NCBI GenBank assembly: GCA_045543455.1
Contig: JAZQMK010000014.1
Location: 1-64,000 of the forward strand
Direction: 5' to 3'
Length of the DNA: 64,000 nt
DNA from: SIG291 sp045543455
GTDB taxonomy: Bacteria > Bacillota > Clostridia > Lachnospirales > Lachnospiraceae
The notes beneath the pieces were generated by a model. The model was not told the origin of the DNA and did not search any database. It worked only from the letters and a program-made list of their open reading frames with translations. The position numbers and the translations under genes were made by a program. Each line of letters starts with the position of its first letter. The first letter of the stretch is position 1. Shown here piece after piece: positions 18,528-27,208 of the stretch.

Positions 18528-19529
18528 TTAGACCACTCTTTCATAAAATCTTATAACAAATTTTGCTCCGCCTTCTTTGTTATTCTCAGCCTTTATTGTG
18601 CCATTTTGCGAGACTATAATCATTCTTGCAAGCGAAAGACCAATACCAAAGCTTGTATTTGTTGAATCATTTCCTTTATAAAATCTTTCAAATATATGTG
18701 GCAAATCTTCATTTTTAATACCACATCCACTATCACTTATTACTATCTCCGTAAATATAGGATTGCTCGACGCTGTAATTGTAAGTTTCCCATTTTCAGG
18801 TGTATGTTCAGCGCAGTTCTTTACTATATTCGTAATAGCTTCGCAGGTCCAGGCAATATCTCCACAAAAATCACCCTCCGCCTCTATCAAAAGATTCTGT
18901 CCCTTTAATTCCATAGGCACTTCCACTGGCTCTATTGCCTTAGCTATAAGATTCTTAAGTGATATATTTTCTCTTTTAAATGTAACCATACCTGCATCAA
19001 GTCGGGATATTTTCAACAAGGTTGTAACCATCCACTCAATTCTTGAAAGCATTTCATACAGCTTTCTTGTAAGCTCTAGCTTCTTTTCCTTGCTTAAATT
19101 ATCTTCCGAAAGCATTGATACCAATATGTTTATAGAAGTTAATGGTGTTTTTATCTGATGGGATATATCTGCAATTGAATTTGCTAAATATACCTTATCA
19201 TCCTCTAAGCTTTTTTGCTGTTTCTTTAAACGTATGGTCATTTTATATATTTCACTTTGAAGAATTCCCAACTCGCCTTCCTTACAATCGTCAAAATATA
19301 TATCATCTTTCCCATGAAGGATATCATTGATGTTTTGAGAGATTCCTGCAATTTTCCCACACATTTTTGTCATTGACACAAGATAAACGGTTACAAACAC
19401 TACCCACAAAATAAATGTTATAAATACCAGTTCACTTCTCAAAAAATATGATGTAAGCATAGCTATTACACCAATTATCACATATATTATAAATGTTTTT
19501 GTAACTTCCGGATTTCTAAATATTTTCAT
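18528..19529 (-). CDS. Intramembrane-sensing histidine kinase (BceS-like)
   Basis: 333 residues. Two N-terminal transmembrane helices (about 12-30 and 34-54) are separated by only a few residues, so there is no extracellular sensor domain. This matches BceS-type kinases that receive their signal from a partner ABC transporter. The H-box ADISHQIKTPLTS places the phosphoacceptor His near 124; N-box and G-box (IKNEDLPHIFERFYKG, GIGLSLARMII) follow. AAGGTGG precedes the ATG. Its neighbours are the regulator upstream and the FtsX transporter downstream. Confidence 0.87.
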   Translation of the reverse strand: MKIFRNPEVTKTFIIYVIIGVIAMLTSYFLRSELVFITFILWVVFVTVYLVSMTKMCGKIAGISQNINDILHGKDDIYFDDCKEGELGILQSEIYKMTIRLKKQQKSLEDDKVYLANSIADISHQIKTPLTSINILVSMLSEDNLSKEKKLELTRKLYEMLSRIEWMVTTLLKISRLDAGMVTFKRENISLKNLIAKAIEPVEVPMELKGQNLLIEAEGDFCGDIAWTCEAITNIVKNCAEHTPENGKLTITASSNPIFTEIVISDSGCGIKNEDLPHIFERFYKGNDSTNTSFGIGLSLARMIIVSQNGTIKAENNKEGGAKFVIRFYERVV

Positions 19530-19530
19530 A

Positions 19531-20199
19531 CTAATCCACCTTATACCCTAGTCCTCTCACTGTTTTAATAATTGCAGGGTTCTGAGGATCATCTTCTATT
19601 TTTTCTCTTAAACGCTTAATATATACTGTAAGTGTGTTATCATTAACGAATTCACCGGCAATATCCCATATACATTCAAGCAACCTTGTTCTTGAAAGTA
19701 CAATGCCTCTGTTATTAATAAATACCATTAAAAGCTTGTATTCAAGCGCTGATAAATACAAATCCTTTCCATCTTTAATTGCATTTCCCTTAACAGTATC
19801 TACTGTAACATCTCCTAATTTAATAACATTTCCAACATTGCCCGTAAGTCTTAATATATTTTTTATTCTGCTTACCAATTCTCTAGGTCTGAAAGGCTTT
19901 GGAATATAATCATCTGCACCAACTTCAAAACCTGCCACAGTGCTGTATTCATCACCTGAAGCAGTTAGAAATATTACCGGCATATAATAATCGGCCTTAA
20001 TAGCAGAACATAATGAAAAACCATTACCATCTGCTAATGACACATCTAAAAGTGCCAAATCAAATTTTTCATTTTGCAAAATCTCAAGTGCTTTTCTTTG
20101 TCCGTCAACTGCCGACACATTAAATCCTTCTGCCTTTAAAAATTCAGTAAGACTACTTACTATTTCCTTGTCATCTTCAACTAATAATATTTTACTCAT
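19531..20199 (-). CDS. OmpR-family response regulator (BceR-like)
   Basis: 222 residues from the ATG at 20199, which has GAAGGAAA upstream; an earlier in-frame ATG would start inside the terminator after mscL. The receiver has EDD near residue 10, the phosphoacceptor in LALLDVSLADGNG near 51 and the Lys in IPKPFRP. The C-terminal winged helix ends TVRGLGYKVD. It is one base from the kinase gene. By analogy with Bce modules it probably controls the adjacent transporter; the target promoter was not identified. Confidence 0.87.
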   Translation of the reverse strand: MSKILLVEDDKEIVSSLTEFLKAEGFNVSAVDGQRKALEILQNEKFDLALLDVSLADGNGFSLCSAIKADYYMPVIFLTASGDEYSTVAGFEVGADDYIPKPFRPRELVSRIKNILRLTGNVGNVIKLGDVTVDTVKGNAIKDGKDLYLSALEYKLLMVFINNRGIVLSRTRLLECIWDIAGEFVNDNTLTVYIKRLREKIEDDPQNPAIIKTVRGLGYKVD

Positions 20200-20218
20200 A
20201 TAGATTTTTCCTTCATAG

Positions 20219-20250
20219 CAAAAACAGCCGAAACTTCGTCCGGCTGTCTT
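20219..20250 (-). terminator. Terminator after mscL
   Basis: ACAGCCG (20224-20230) pairs with CGGCTGT (20241-20247), followed on the minus strand by a run of T. It separates mscL from the two-component/ABC cluster. Confidence 0.78.
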
Positions 20251-20263
20251 TAAATATCCTAAT

Positions 20264-20728
20264 TTATTTTCCTTCAACTGCTGGTACTTCTAATTCAGAT
20301 ACACAGTGTGGGCACTTTGTAGCTTCAATATGAACTTCAGACTTACAGAATGGACATACCTTTGTAGTCTTTGGCTTTGGAGCTTCGTCCTTTTTTCTTG
20401 CCTTATTAACAGCACTTACAAACATAAATACTACTAACGCAATAATAAAGAAGTCAATAATATAACTAATGAATACACCATAGTTAATTGTTGCAACACC
20501 TGCTTCTGTAGCCTCTTCAATTGTTGCATATGTCTTGCCGTCTACAGCATAGAACCAGTTTGTGAAATCTGAATTACCTGTAAGTATACTTACAGCTGGC
20601 ATAATAATATCCTTAACAAGTGATGATACAATACTTGTAAATGCACCACCAATAATGATACCTACTGCCATGTCAATTACATTACCACGAGCAATAAATT
20701 TCTTAAATTCTGAAAAAAACTTTTTCAT
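20264..20728 (-). CDS. mscL: Large-conductance mechanosensitive channel with zinc-ribbon tail
   Basis: 154 residues. The MscL hallmark FKKFIARGNVIDMAVGIIIG opens the protein, TM1 (about 16-45) lines the pore, a periplasmic-type loop follows, and TM2 is at about 82-105. Where most MscL proteins end in a short helix bundle, this one adds VCPFCKSEVHIEATKCPHC, two Cys pairs forming a zinc ribbon at about residues 124-141. The channel releases solutes under osmotic down-shock, which suits the K+ genes in the same arm. AAGGAG precedes the ATG. Confidence 0.92.
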   Translation of the reverse strand: MKKFFSEFKKFIARGNVIDMAVGIIIGGAFTSIVSSLVKDIIMPAVSILTGNSDFTNWFYAVDGKTYATIEEATEAGVATINYGVFISYIIDFFIIALVVFMFVSAVNKARKKDEAPKPKTTKVCPFCKSEVHIEATKCPHCVSELEVPAVEGK

Positions 20729-20777
20729 ATGTAGTCTCCTTTTTTATAATATATAGTTTTAAAATAACATATCACAC

Positions 20778-21764
20778 TTAAAAAGTAAATATTTGATCAA
20801 GCATCTTTAAATACCTGAAATTACCTTTTGCAGTCATCTCACCTGACATAAATGCGCCCTGGAAGGTAAGGCGTTTATGAATAATGTTATCAAAAGTAGC
20901 AAAGCTTAATTTTGCTATAACATCCACATCATCTTTCTTACCCATGCTGCAATTAATCTCATCATAATCTGCATCAATGTAAATATATTTATCCTTATCA
21001 CTTATAATAAGCTGATATGTAGCTGTAAAATTACCTGTAGGCGTAAAATTATTCTTCAACGCATTTATGTAATAATCATCACCGCCAAGTTCGCTTTCGT
21101 TAAGCATATTTTTAAATATGGCTGATAACTCTTCAATATCTTTCTTTTGTGTCTGTACATATGTATCATCTGACACATACTTTGAAAGCTGTTCGCTTTC
21201 CTGAGGTGTAAGATTAATAGTCTCTTTTATAACATTTTGCTTAAGTGCATTATAACTTGTTGGAAGAGTTTTTAATTTCTTTGAAATAGTACGGTAAATG
21301 TTCTCCGCATAATTCTCAATGATATTAACATAATCCTTATTCATCTCAAAATCTACCATCTCATCAACATATGCACATATACCATCCACAGATTTACCTC
21401 CTAAAAGTTCCCACGCAGAAATCAAAGTATTCTTCGCTTCTCTTTCTCCGCAAGCCTTAGACATAACCAATGGAAACATATATAAAGATGCTAATTTTTC
21501 CTTATCTGCATACAACCAACATGCATCTAAGAACTGCTGCATATAGCCTCCAATTGAAAACCATTCAACAGTTGTTGCCAAAACAACACCATCTGCTTCC
21601 TTTAAGGTATTAGGCAACGACCATATATTATTTTTCAATTCATAAAGATTATAACATTCTACATTTACTCTAATCTCTTTTAACACTTCCACTACCTTAT
21701 TGATTGCAAAAAGTGTAGGATCATCAATAAGACCACGCCCGCCATAATAAATATTTACCTTCAT
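20778..21764 (-). CDS. Flavodoxin-fold protein fused to an SCP2-like domain
   Basis: 328 residues. The N-terminal 180 residues have a flavodoxin/NADPH-dependent FMN reductase fold: a first strand MKVNIYYGG, ADGVVLATTVEWFSIGGYMQQFLDAC as the flavin-binding loop, and the MSKACGEREA strand. After a linker of about 60 residues the last 100 residues resemble an SCP2 sterol-carrier domain (ending FMSGEMTAKGNFRYLKMLDQI). It probably binds FMN plus a hydrophobic ligand in the cytoplasm, but substrate and partner are unknown. GGAGG precedes the ATG. Confidence 0.7.
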   Translation of the reverse strand: MKVNIYYGGRGLIDDPTLFAINKVVEVLKEIRVNVECYNLYELKNNIWSLPNTLKEADGVVLATTVEWFSIGGYMQQFLDACWLYADKEKLASLYMFPLVMSKACGEREAKNTLISAWELLGGKSVDGICAYVDEMVDFEMNKDYVNIIENYAENIYRTISKKLKTLPTSYNALKQNVIKETINLTPQESEQLSKYVSDDTYVQTQKKDIEELSAIFKNMLNESELGGDDYYINALKNNFTPTGNFTATYQLIISDKDKYIYIDADYDEINCSMGKKDDVDVIAKLSFATFDNIIHKRLTFQGAFMSGEMTAKGNFRYLKMLDQIFTF

Positions 21765-21904
21765 ATGTCGACCTCCATTCCCTTATATTATACATTTTTG
21801 ATATTGTTTTTTCAATATATACTTTTCAAATAGAAAAGGATCCAAAGACATAAATATTCTTCAGACCCTTCTAGATTTATGAAAAGGAACATATGATAAG
21901 CAAG

Positions 21905-23041
21905 TTAACCTAAATAAAAACAATATTTCATTCTTGATATTTCGACCTGGTCACCTTCGTTAAGCTCCACTATTTCATTAGGCATCAGTAGCTTTTGATT
22001 AACCCTTGTGCCGTTTTTTGAATTCATATCCTTTATGTAGTGGCGACCTTCTTTACATTCATATTTTACATGCATACGACTTACTGTGCTGTCATTTATT
22101 ACATAATCGCAATATTTTTCAATACTTCCAATTACAATTTCATTTTTGTTAAGAATAATATTTTCATTTTCATTGGAAAGACTTTTAAAAAAAGGCTTGT
22201 TCTCTTTTGTTAAAAGCTTTGTATATTCTATCTCTTCCTGATTTTCCTTAGTGGAAATATATTCCTCTGACCAAATAATTTCTTCAACATCTTTTGGCTT
22301 GTCCTCTTTCTTTTTCCACAATATCCATACGCCATATGCTGCAACAGACCAAATAATCAGCTTAACAAGCAGCACTTTTATAAAAAATGCAGCCACTCCA
22401 ATAATTGCACAAACTACAGTGCCAATAATAATCTTATTGTGGCTATCAGTAGCATTTTCAACCACAGTATTTTGCGTTTTTTCCTGTTCTTCCCATGCTT
22501 CCTCCTTAACTATCACCTCCGCCTTCTTTTCCTTTAAAATATCTTTATCAAATTTTTTATCTATAATATTTTGATAAATACCATAAGCGGCCAATACAGT
22601 TTCCTTATCTCCATGTTCTATATTTCCTAAAATATATTCAAATAACTGCTTTAATTCTTCAAAAAAATTCTTTTGACAAAAGGGATAATAGCAATAATTT
22701 ATTCCGCCGTTTAAATCTACAAAAATATACTCTGGATTTAGAATAATATTGTCTTCATTTAATAAATATTCCTTTATCTCTTCCATTACCTCTAACAAGC
22801 CGGTACATAAATTTATAATATCCTTTTTTACAAATTTCTTTTTGTCAAGCCAATCCCTTAAACTAAGCCTAGAACTTATATCATACATATACTGATAGCT
22901 CTGATTTAAATAATTTATCTGCACGGGCAAAATACCTTTTAAAGCATTTTCTTCAATAATTTTACCCTCATAATTTTTATCAGCATTTGTACAAATAACC
23001 ATATATGACTGTAAATAATTTCTTACATAACTAACTTCCAT
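21905..23041 (-). CDS. FHA-domain protein of the Tad locus (DUF6382-like N-terminus)
   Basis: 378 residues from the ATG at 23041 (CAGGTGGT site). The N-terminal 170 residues resemble DUF6382; two hydrophobic segments follow (about 200-235); the C-terminal 85 residues are an FHA domain with the phosphothreonine-binding pattern VSRMHVKYECKEGRHYI and DMNSKNGTRVN. FHA proteins of this kind accompany Tad pilus genes in Clostridia and may connect the assembly machine to Ser/Thr kinase signalling. It overlaps the upstream TadE-like gene by 11 bases. Confidence 0.8.
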   Translation of the reverse strand: MEVSYVRNYLQSYMVICTNADKNYEGKIIEENALKGILPVQINYLNQSYQYMYDISSRLSLRDWLDKKKFVKKDIINLCTGLLEVMEEIKEYLLNEDNIILNPEYIFVDLNGGINYCYYPFCQKNFFEELKQLFEYILGNIEHGDKETVLAAYGIYQNIIDKKFDKDILKEKKAEVIVKEEAWEEQEKTQNTVVENATDSHNKIIIGTVVCAIIGVAAFFIKVLLVKLIIWSVAAYGVWILWKKKEDKPKDVEEIIWSEEYISTKENQEEIEYTKLLTKENKPFFKSLSNENENIILNKNEIVIGSIEKYCDYVINDSTVSRMHVKYECKEGRHYIKDMNSKNGTRVNQKLLMPNEIVELNEGDQVEISRMKYCFYLG

Positions 23042-23501
23042 TATTATACCACCTGCTCGCAATTATATTTTTTACTAATCTGTCAAAACTTTTGTTGCCT
23101 GAGTAATGCTGTGTTTCCTCAACTTCATTAACCTTGTAAGTAGTTGATACTAAATTTTTCGAATTATCTACTTCAATATTTTGATTAAGAAGTGTCCCTG
23201 AAATAATTGTATTCTTCAATCTATTTTCAATACTACCTCTTTGTGAATCAAAAAATTCTTTATTTCCCACATACACAGTTTTCTTATAAACACTGTCATA
23301 ATCTACTTCCTTCGTATCAATTGACATATAATTTTCTTTTACATTAACCTCTCTTATCCCGGCAATAATCGTATTACTTCGAATTACAACCATATCATGA
23401 ATACTAAATGCCACATAAAACATTCCAACAATAGTAAATATACATATTGGCACAAGTATAGTTGCTTCTACCGTAAATGAACCCTTTAATTTCATTGCCA
23501 T
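23031..23501 (-). CDS. TadE-like minor pseudopilin
   Basis: 156 residues. The N-terminus KGSFTVEATILVPICIFTI is the TadE signature: a conserved Glu after a short charged leader, then one transmembrane helix. The rest is extracytoplasmic. Likely a minor pilin-like assembly factor. It overlaps the prepilin peptidase gene by 10 bases. It belongs to the downstream half of the split Tad operon and may have lost its promoter. Confidence 0.82.
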   Translation of the reverse strand: MAMKLKGSFTVEATILVPICIFTIVGMFYVAFSIHDMVVIRSNTIIAGIREVNVKENYMSIDTKEVDYDSVYKKTVYVGNKEFFDSQRGSIENRLKNTIISGTLLNQNIEVDNSKNLVSTTYKVNEVEETQHYSGNKSFDRLVKNIIASRWYNNGS

Positions 23502-23905
23502 ATCAATACACCTGCCATTCCCAAAAATATAAAAGGTATAAAAGGAATCTGCCGCTTTCTATTCTGTGGATTCTTTATAAGCAGGATTAAGCCTATCAAT
23601 GCTGCCATCACTAATGCAATAAAATATATTCTAAAGGTTTCATCAAAACCATAGTATATTCCACACACACCTAGAATAAGTGCATCTCCCATTCCTATAC
23701 CGCCTTTGCTTATAATACTTATAACAGCTACAATAATGCCTATTAAAAATCCCATTAGCAAAGCTTTAATGTCCGTTTTTAATACAAATACATTAACAAA
23801 AATACCTATAACACCTGCAATAACTACCGGAAACATATATATTTCCTTTTTTCTAAGATCTATTATTGCTTCAATCCCCATAAATATTAAAAACAATATT
23901 TTCAT
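23492..23905 (-). CDS. Prepilin peptidase (TadV/CpaA, A24 family)
   Basis: 137 residues from the ATG at 23905, fixed by AGGAGAAATA; the longer frame runs into the previous gene. About four to five transmembrane helices. The two catalytic aspartates of A24 peptidases are visible in EAIIDLRKKEIYMFP (Asp near 13) and GGIGMGDALILG (Asp near 70). It would cleave the Flp prepilin after its glycine, and the Flp gene in this locus is now interrupted. Confidence 0.88.
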   Translation of the reverse strand: MKILFLIFMGIEAIIDLRKKEIYMFPVVIAGVIGIFVNVFVLKTDIKALLMGFLIGIIVAVISIISKGGIGMGDALILGVCGIYYGFDETFRIYFIALVMAALIGLILLIKNPQNRKRQIPFIPFIFLGMAGVLIWQ

Positions 23906-23913
23906 TATTTCTC

Positions 23914-24834
23914 CTATTTTCCTGCACATTTTGAACACAACCTTCTATCCTTTGCTTCACTTAAAGGTATCTCTAGAACACCTCTTTTTAGTGAACTGCA
24001 ATTAATATCTGTATGAAACCTGTCCCCATATTTAGTAATAAATACTTCTAATCCATTGTGCTTTTTGCACCTTTCACATTCGTAATATTTACCGCCACTT
24101 TCATTTCTTAAAGTTGGAATTGTTTCTTTATTTACTTTGGTAACATCAATTTTTATGTAAGTGCAATATCTGTTAGTGTGATATACCTTTCCTGTATAAG
24201 TTATATATACTACATCTTCTATTTCTTCTCTTTCTATTGCAGAAGTATCATTTATACAGGCAAATGTCTTTACTCTTGCTCTTTGGGTAAACTCATAACC
24301 ATTGTCCCCTAAAAGACCAAAGGGAAAATTAATTTTATAGGTTAATACAATGTCTACAAATTCATCACCATCTAAAAATGACGAGTGATACAAATGTAAC
24401 CCAAAGTCTTCTCCTTCAATATTTGCATTTTTTGTAAAATCATCAGGTAGCCATGATAAAATTATAGTTTTAGCCGTAACTGCTCCAATACCATTTCCCA
24501 ACATCCTATACATAAAATTTCTGTTTTCCTCATCCCCTATATGCATATCTAAATCATATTGATTCAACTCATATATTGAAGAATACTTGGCTGCCTGTAC
24601 GCTATAATCGTGTATTACTCCTTGTAGTTTAGTCTGTACATTAATAATTTGAATAATATATATTAATGTCATCATGGCAAAAATGAATATTGGCATTGCA
24701 ATACACGCTTCAACAGTCATAGAGGCAGCCATATGTGAGGAGGAAGAATATGCTCTTTTGAACATAGGAGCGAAGCCGGATTTTGCACCTTGATTTTGAG
24801 AGTCCATTTTTTTATTTTTATTCCAAAAGAGCAT
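23914..24834 (-). CDS. TadE-like protein with duplicated Cys-rich tail
   Basis: 306 residues from the ATG at 24834 (GGGGAGGAAT site). The TadE-type segment ASMTVEACIAMPIFIFAMMT lies at about 38-57. The C-terminal part contains two similar units, VYHTNRYCTYI...YYECERC and RFHTDINCSSL...RLCSKC, each a lone Cys followed by CxxC. This could bind metal or form disulfides outside the cell. It is a Tad assembly or tip component by position. Confidence 0.78.
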   Translation of the reverse strand: MLFWNKNKKMDSQNQGAKSGFAPMFKRAYSSSSHMAASMTVEACIAMPIFIFAMMTLIYIIQIINVQTKLQGVIHDYSVQAAKYSSIYELNQYDLDMHIGDEENRNFMYRMLGNGIGAVTAKTIILSWLPDDFTKNANIEGEDFGLHLYHSSFLDGDEFVDIVLTYKINFPFGLLGDNGYEFTQRARVKTFACINDTSAIEREEIEDVVYITYTGKVYHTNRYCTYIKIDVTKVNKETIPTLRNESGGKYYECERCKKHNGLEVFITKYGDRFHTDINCSSLKRGVLEIPLSEAKDRRLCSKCAGK

Positions 24835-24854
24835 ATTATTCCTCCCCATTATTT

Positions 24855-26933
24855 TTAATAGCAAAATGCAGTTTTTTCTGTATAGGAAAATCTATTATTT
24901 CTAATACCTGCCAAAACTTCCACAGACAGCCCATAAACACATTCTCCCATAGAAAAATCAATGTCATTTGAATACATTTTCATTTCAATCACATTCATCA
25001 TACGGTTGTATTTTTCACATTTATTACCAGTGTATAAAAGCAGTTTTAAATAATCATCATAATGGACGCCATTACTTAGCGAGGTACTTTCCCCTTCAAG
25101 ATTCATATTCAAAAGATTTTCCAACGTAAGCTTAAAATTGCTTCGATTCTTTATTAATGGAATTCCCTTACCTTCTAAAAGATTACGGGCATCAATTATT
25201 GCTTCTGCATATGCCCAAAGCCCCAGTATAAGCCATTTTGTAGCAGTAACCAAAACTGGAACACCACTTGCACCTGCTAAAGCAACAGCTAAGGTATAGG
25301 CCTGTGACTTCTTTTCTGAGTCAGTAAGCAAATACATAAAATTTGTTCCCTGTCTTAAAAGAACTATTTTACTTACCACTGATGCCAGATTTTCTTTATC
25401 GTTGCCTTTTCCCGATATAATGTACTCCACCTCATAATTAAGACAGTTAACCGTATTTTGGGTGTAAGACTTGAATTTCTTCATACAATACTCATTAACT
25501 AATATATTTTTAGTTGCTCTATTTGCCACATTAGTATCTCCAGAATAATTATCCACATCAATATTAGAAAAATCTGTATTCACCCACAGCGGATTATTGA
25601 TACTTTTTTGCGAAATATTATCCACATCCTGTATAACAAGCCCTAAAAAACCTTCTGTAAGAGTATTTTGTATGGTTTTTAACACTCCTGAATCTGTACT
25701 TTTATTAAGATTTAATTTACTATAATCGATTTTTATATCCCTTATGTTATAGCTATATAATGCGTCTTTTAAGGAAACCGCATAGCTGACAAAGTTGTCT
25801 ACATTTCCACTGTTAATATTTCCTTTTAACAGCTTTATATATGTTTTCATCTGGCTAATAGCATTAATATTTCCATATACTGCGTTCTTTGCAGCCTCAA
25901 TATTAAGAACCTTTTCCTGACTTAGATAATTAGAATATTGCTCCACTTCCCTAAGCATTTCTTTATGAAGTTCTTCTCCTAAAGCTTCTTTAAGCCCGTT
26001 GATTACCTTTGTTGACGAAGTTACCGCATTTTTCAAATTCTCATTAGCACTATATATCTTGTCTATCTCCGTCTTTGCAAGTAATAGCTTTGTTTCAGCA
26101 CTATTAACCTTTTTCTCTAACTCTGTAAGCTTTTCTTTTAATTTTTTCTCGTCTGCAGATGAGCTTTGGTTATTATTCAATGAAGTTTTAATAGAATTAA
26201 CAAGCTTCTCAATGTCTCTTGACATAGTATTAGTGTTCATGTAGTAATATCTGAGACGGTTGTACAAAGATGCATCATTTACTGCAATATCGTACATTGT
26301 TATACTTCCATAGCAAAGCTGTTTCGCAAAGCTATCCTTTATTACAACTTCATTGCCTTGCTTTTTTACTCCATCCGCATATTCAATAAATTTATCAATG
26401 CTCTCATCAATAATTATTGCCTGACTGCTTAAAGTATCTATGGAAGATGTTACTTTCGTAATTGAACTACTTTTATCACTCGCCATAAATTTGTTCATAA
26501 GACTCTCTCCAATCCCAATCGGTGCCGCAATTTCCATATAATCACACACCAAATTTTCAAATGGCAGTCCATAATCATCTCTTGGCGTAACCACGTTATT
26601 TATACTAATTGAGTCAATGGTAATTCCATAAAAGTCTGTATTACTTGAACCAATATTTTTTGTCACGTCTACATTGTAAGACATATATTCTTCTAAAAGC
26701 TCCATAAGTATTGCCTTATTATCTTCGCTCAAAAGCATTAGACCATACTCATCATATATTTTTCTGTCATAATCAGCCTGCAGGGATTTAACTGCCAAAT
26801 CTACTGCGCTTACAACCCTTAATTTCCCGCCATAATAAATTGCAGATGAAATAACCGACAATAACAAAGAAAATATTAACAACATACTTACACTTAAAAA
26901 TACAGTTATACTGCCTTCTTTCTTATAATTCAT
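24855..26933 (-). CDS. TadG-like protein (DUF5702)
   Basis: About 692 residues. The N-terminus KKEGSITVFLSVSMLLIFSL is the TadG/DUF5702 opening, with one transmembrane helix; the rest is extracytoplasmic, with a coiled coil (about 230-330) and a second hydrophobic stretch near 570-590. The start overlaps the end of the flp frame (stop at 26923-26925), which shows the original translational coupling. An ATG at 26942 is also possible. As the first full gene after the mobile element it has been cut off from the tad promoter. Confidence 0.8.
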   Translation of the reverse strand: MNYKKEGSITVFLSVSMLLIFSLLLSVISSAIYYGGKLRVVSAVDLAVKSLQADYDRKIYDEYGLMLLSEDNKAILMELLEEYMSYNVDVTKNIGSSNTDFYGITIDSISINNVVTPRDDYGLPFENLVCDYMEIAAPIGIGESLMNKFMASDKSSSITKVTSSIDTLSSQAIIIDESIDKFIEYADGVKKQGNEVVIKDSFAKQLCYGSITMYDIAVNDASLYNRLRYYYMNTNTMSRDIEKLVNSIKTSLNNNQSSSADEKKLKEKLTELEKKVNSAETKLLLAKTEIDKIYSANENLKNAVTSSTKVINGLKEALGEELHKEMLREVEQYSNYLSQEKVLNIEAAKNAVYGNINAISQMKTYIKLLKGNINSGNVDNFVSYAVSLKDALYSYNIRDIKIDYSKLNLNKSTDSGVLKTIQNTLTEGFLGLVIQDVDNISQKSINNPLWVNTDFSNIDVDNYSGDTNVANRATKNILVNEYCMKKFKSYTQNTVNCLNYEVEYIISGKGNDKENLASVVSKIVLLRQGTNFMYLLTDSEKKSQAYTLAVALAGASGVPVLVTATKWLILGLWAYAEAIIDARNLLEGKGIPLIKNRSNFKLTLENLLNMNLEGESTSLSNGVHYDDYLKLLLYTGNKCEKYNRMMNVIEMKMYSNDIDFSMGECVYGLSVEVLAGIRNNRFSYTEKTAFCY

Positions 26934-27026
26934 TGGCTGCATCCATTACTCTGTCGAGAATATCATTTACAAGTTCTGTAATTGTATCTTTAAAAATAAC
27001 AACCAGACCTACTAATACAACCAAAA
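26923..27026 (-). pseudogene. flp: 3' half of the Flp1-like pilin gene, cut by the mobile element
   Basis: The frame VVLVGLVVIFKDTITELV... ends at a stop at 26923-26925 and has no usable start in the element DNA to its right. It is the second half of an Flp1-type pilin. The 5' half is at 48933-49013. Joining them at TACAACCAAAA (27016-27026 and 48945-48955) keeps the frame and gives a 53-codon pilin with the usual layout: charged leader, Gly, Glu, long hydrophobic helix, short polar tail. The fusion reading is seen directly; pilin identity rests on the family pattern and the tadC-flp-tadG position. Confidence 0.88.
27016..27026. repeat. Left attachment repeat (attL core) of the mobile element
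   Basis: TACAACCAAAA here is repeated exactly at 48945-48955. On the coding strand it reads TTTTGGTTGTA and encodes Leu-Val-Val of the pilin. The strand exchange took place somewhere within these 11 bases. Confidence 0.85.
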
Positions 27027-27033
27027 ACTTTAC

Positions 27034-27074
27034 AGTGTAGTTAAATATATTGATTAATACTAGCTCTCTACACT
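27034..27074. repeat. Inverted repeat just inside the left end of the element
   Basis: AGTGTAG (27034-27040) and CTACACT (27068-27074) are perfect inverted copies 8 bases inside attL. They could be recombinase arm sites or a weak hairpin. No matching pair was seen at the right end. Confidence 0.35.
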
Positions 27075-27101
27075 ATATACAATGTCTATAAAGCAAAACA
27101 A

Positions 27102-27129
27102 AAAGACATTTTCTAAAGAAAATGTCTTT
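27102..27129 (-). terminator. Terminator after the nuclease gene, near the left end
   Basis: AAAGACATTTTC (27102-27113), loop TAAA, and GAAAATGTCTTT (27118-27129) form a perfect 12-base stem; on the minus strand it runs into TTTTTG. It would stop element transcription before it reaches the pilin remnant and tadG. Confidence 0.82.
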
Positions 27130-27208
27130 GACTGTAAACACAATCTCAAATATCCACTACATATTACTTATAAACTCTTAGTTTACTCACATATCTTTAA
27201 ATATGTCG

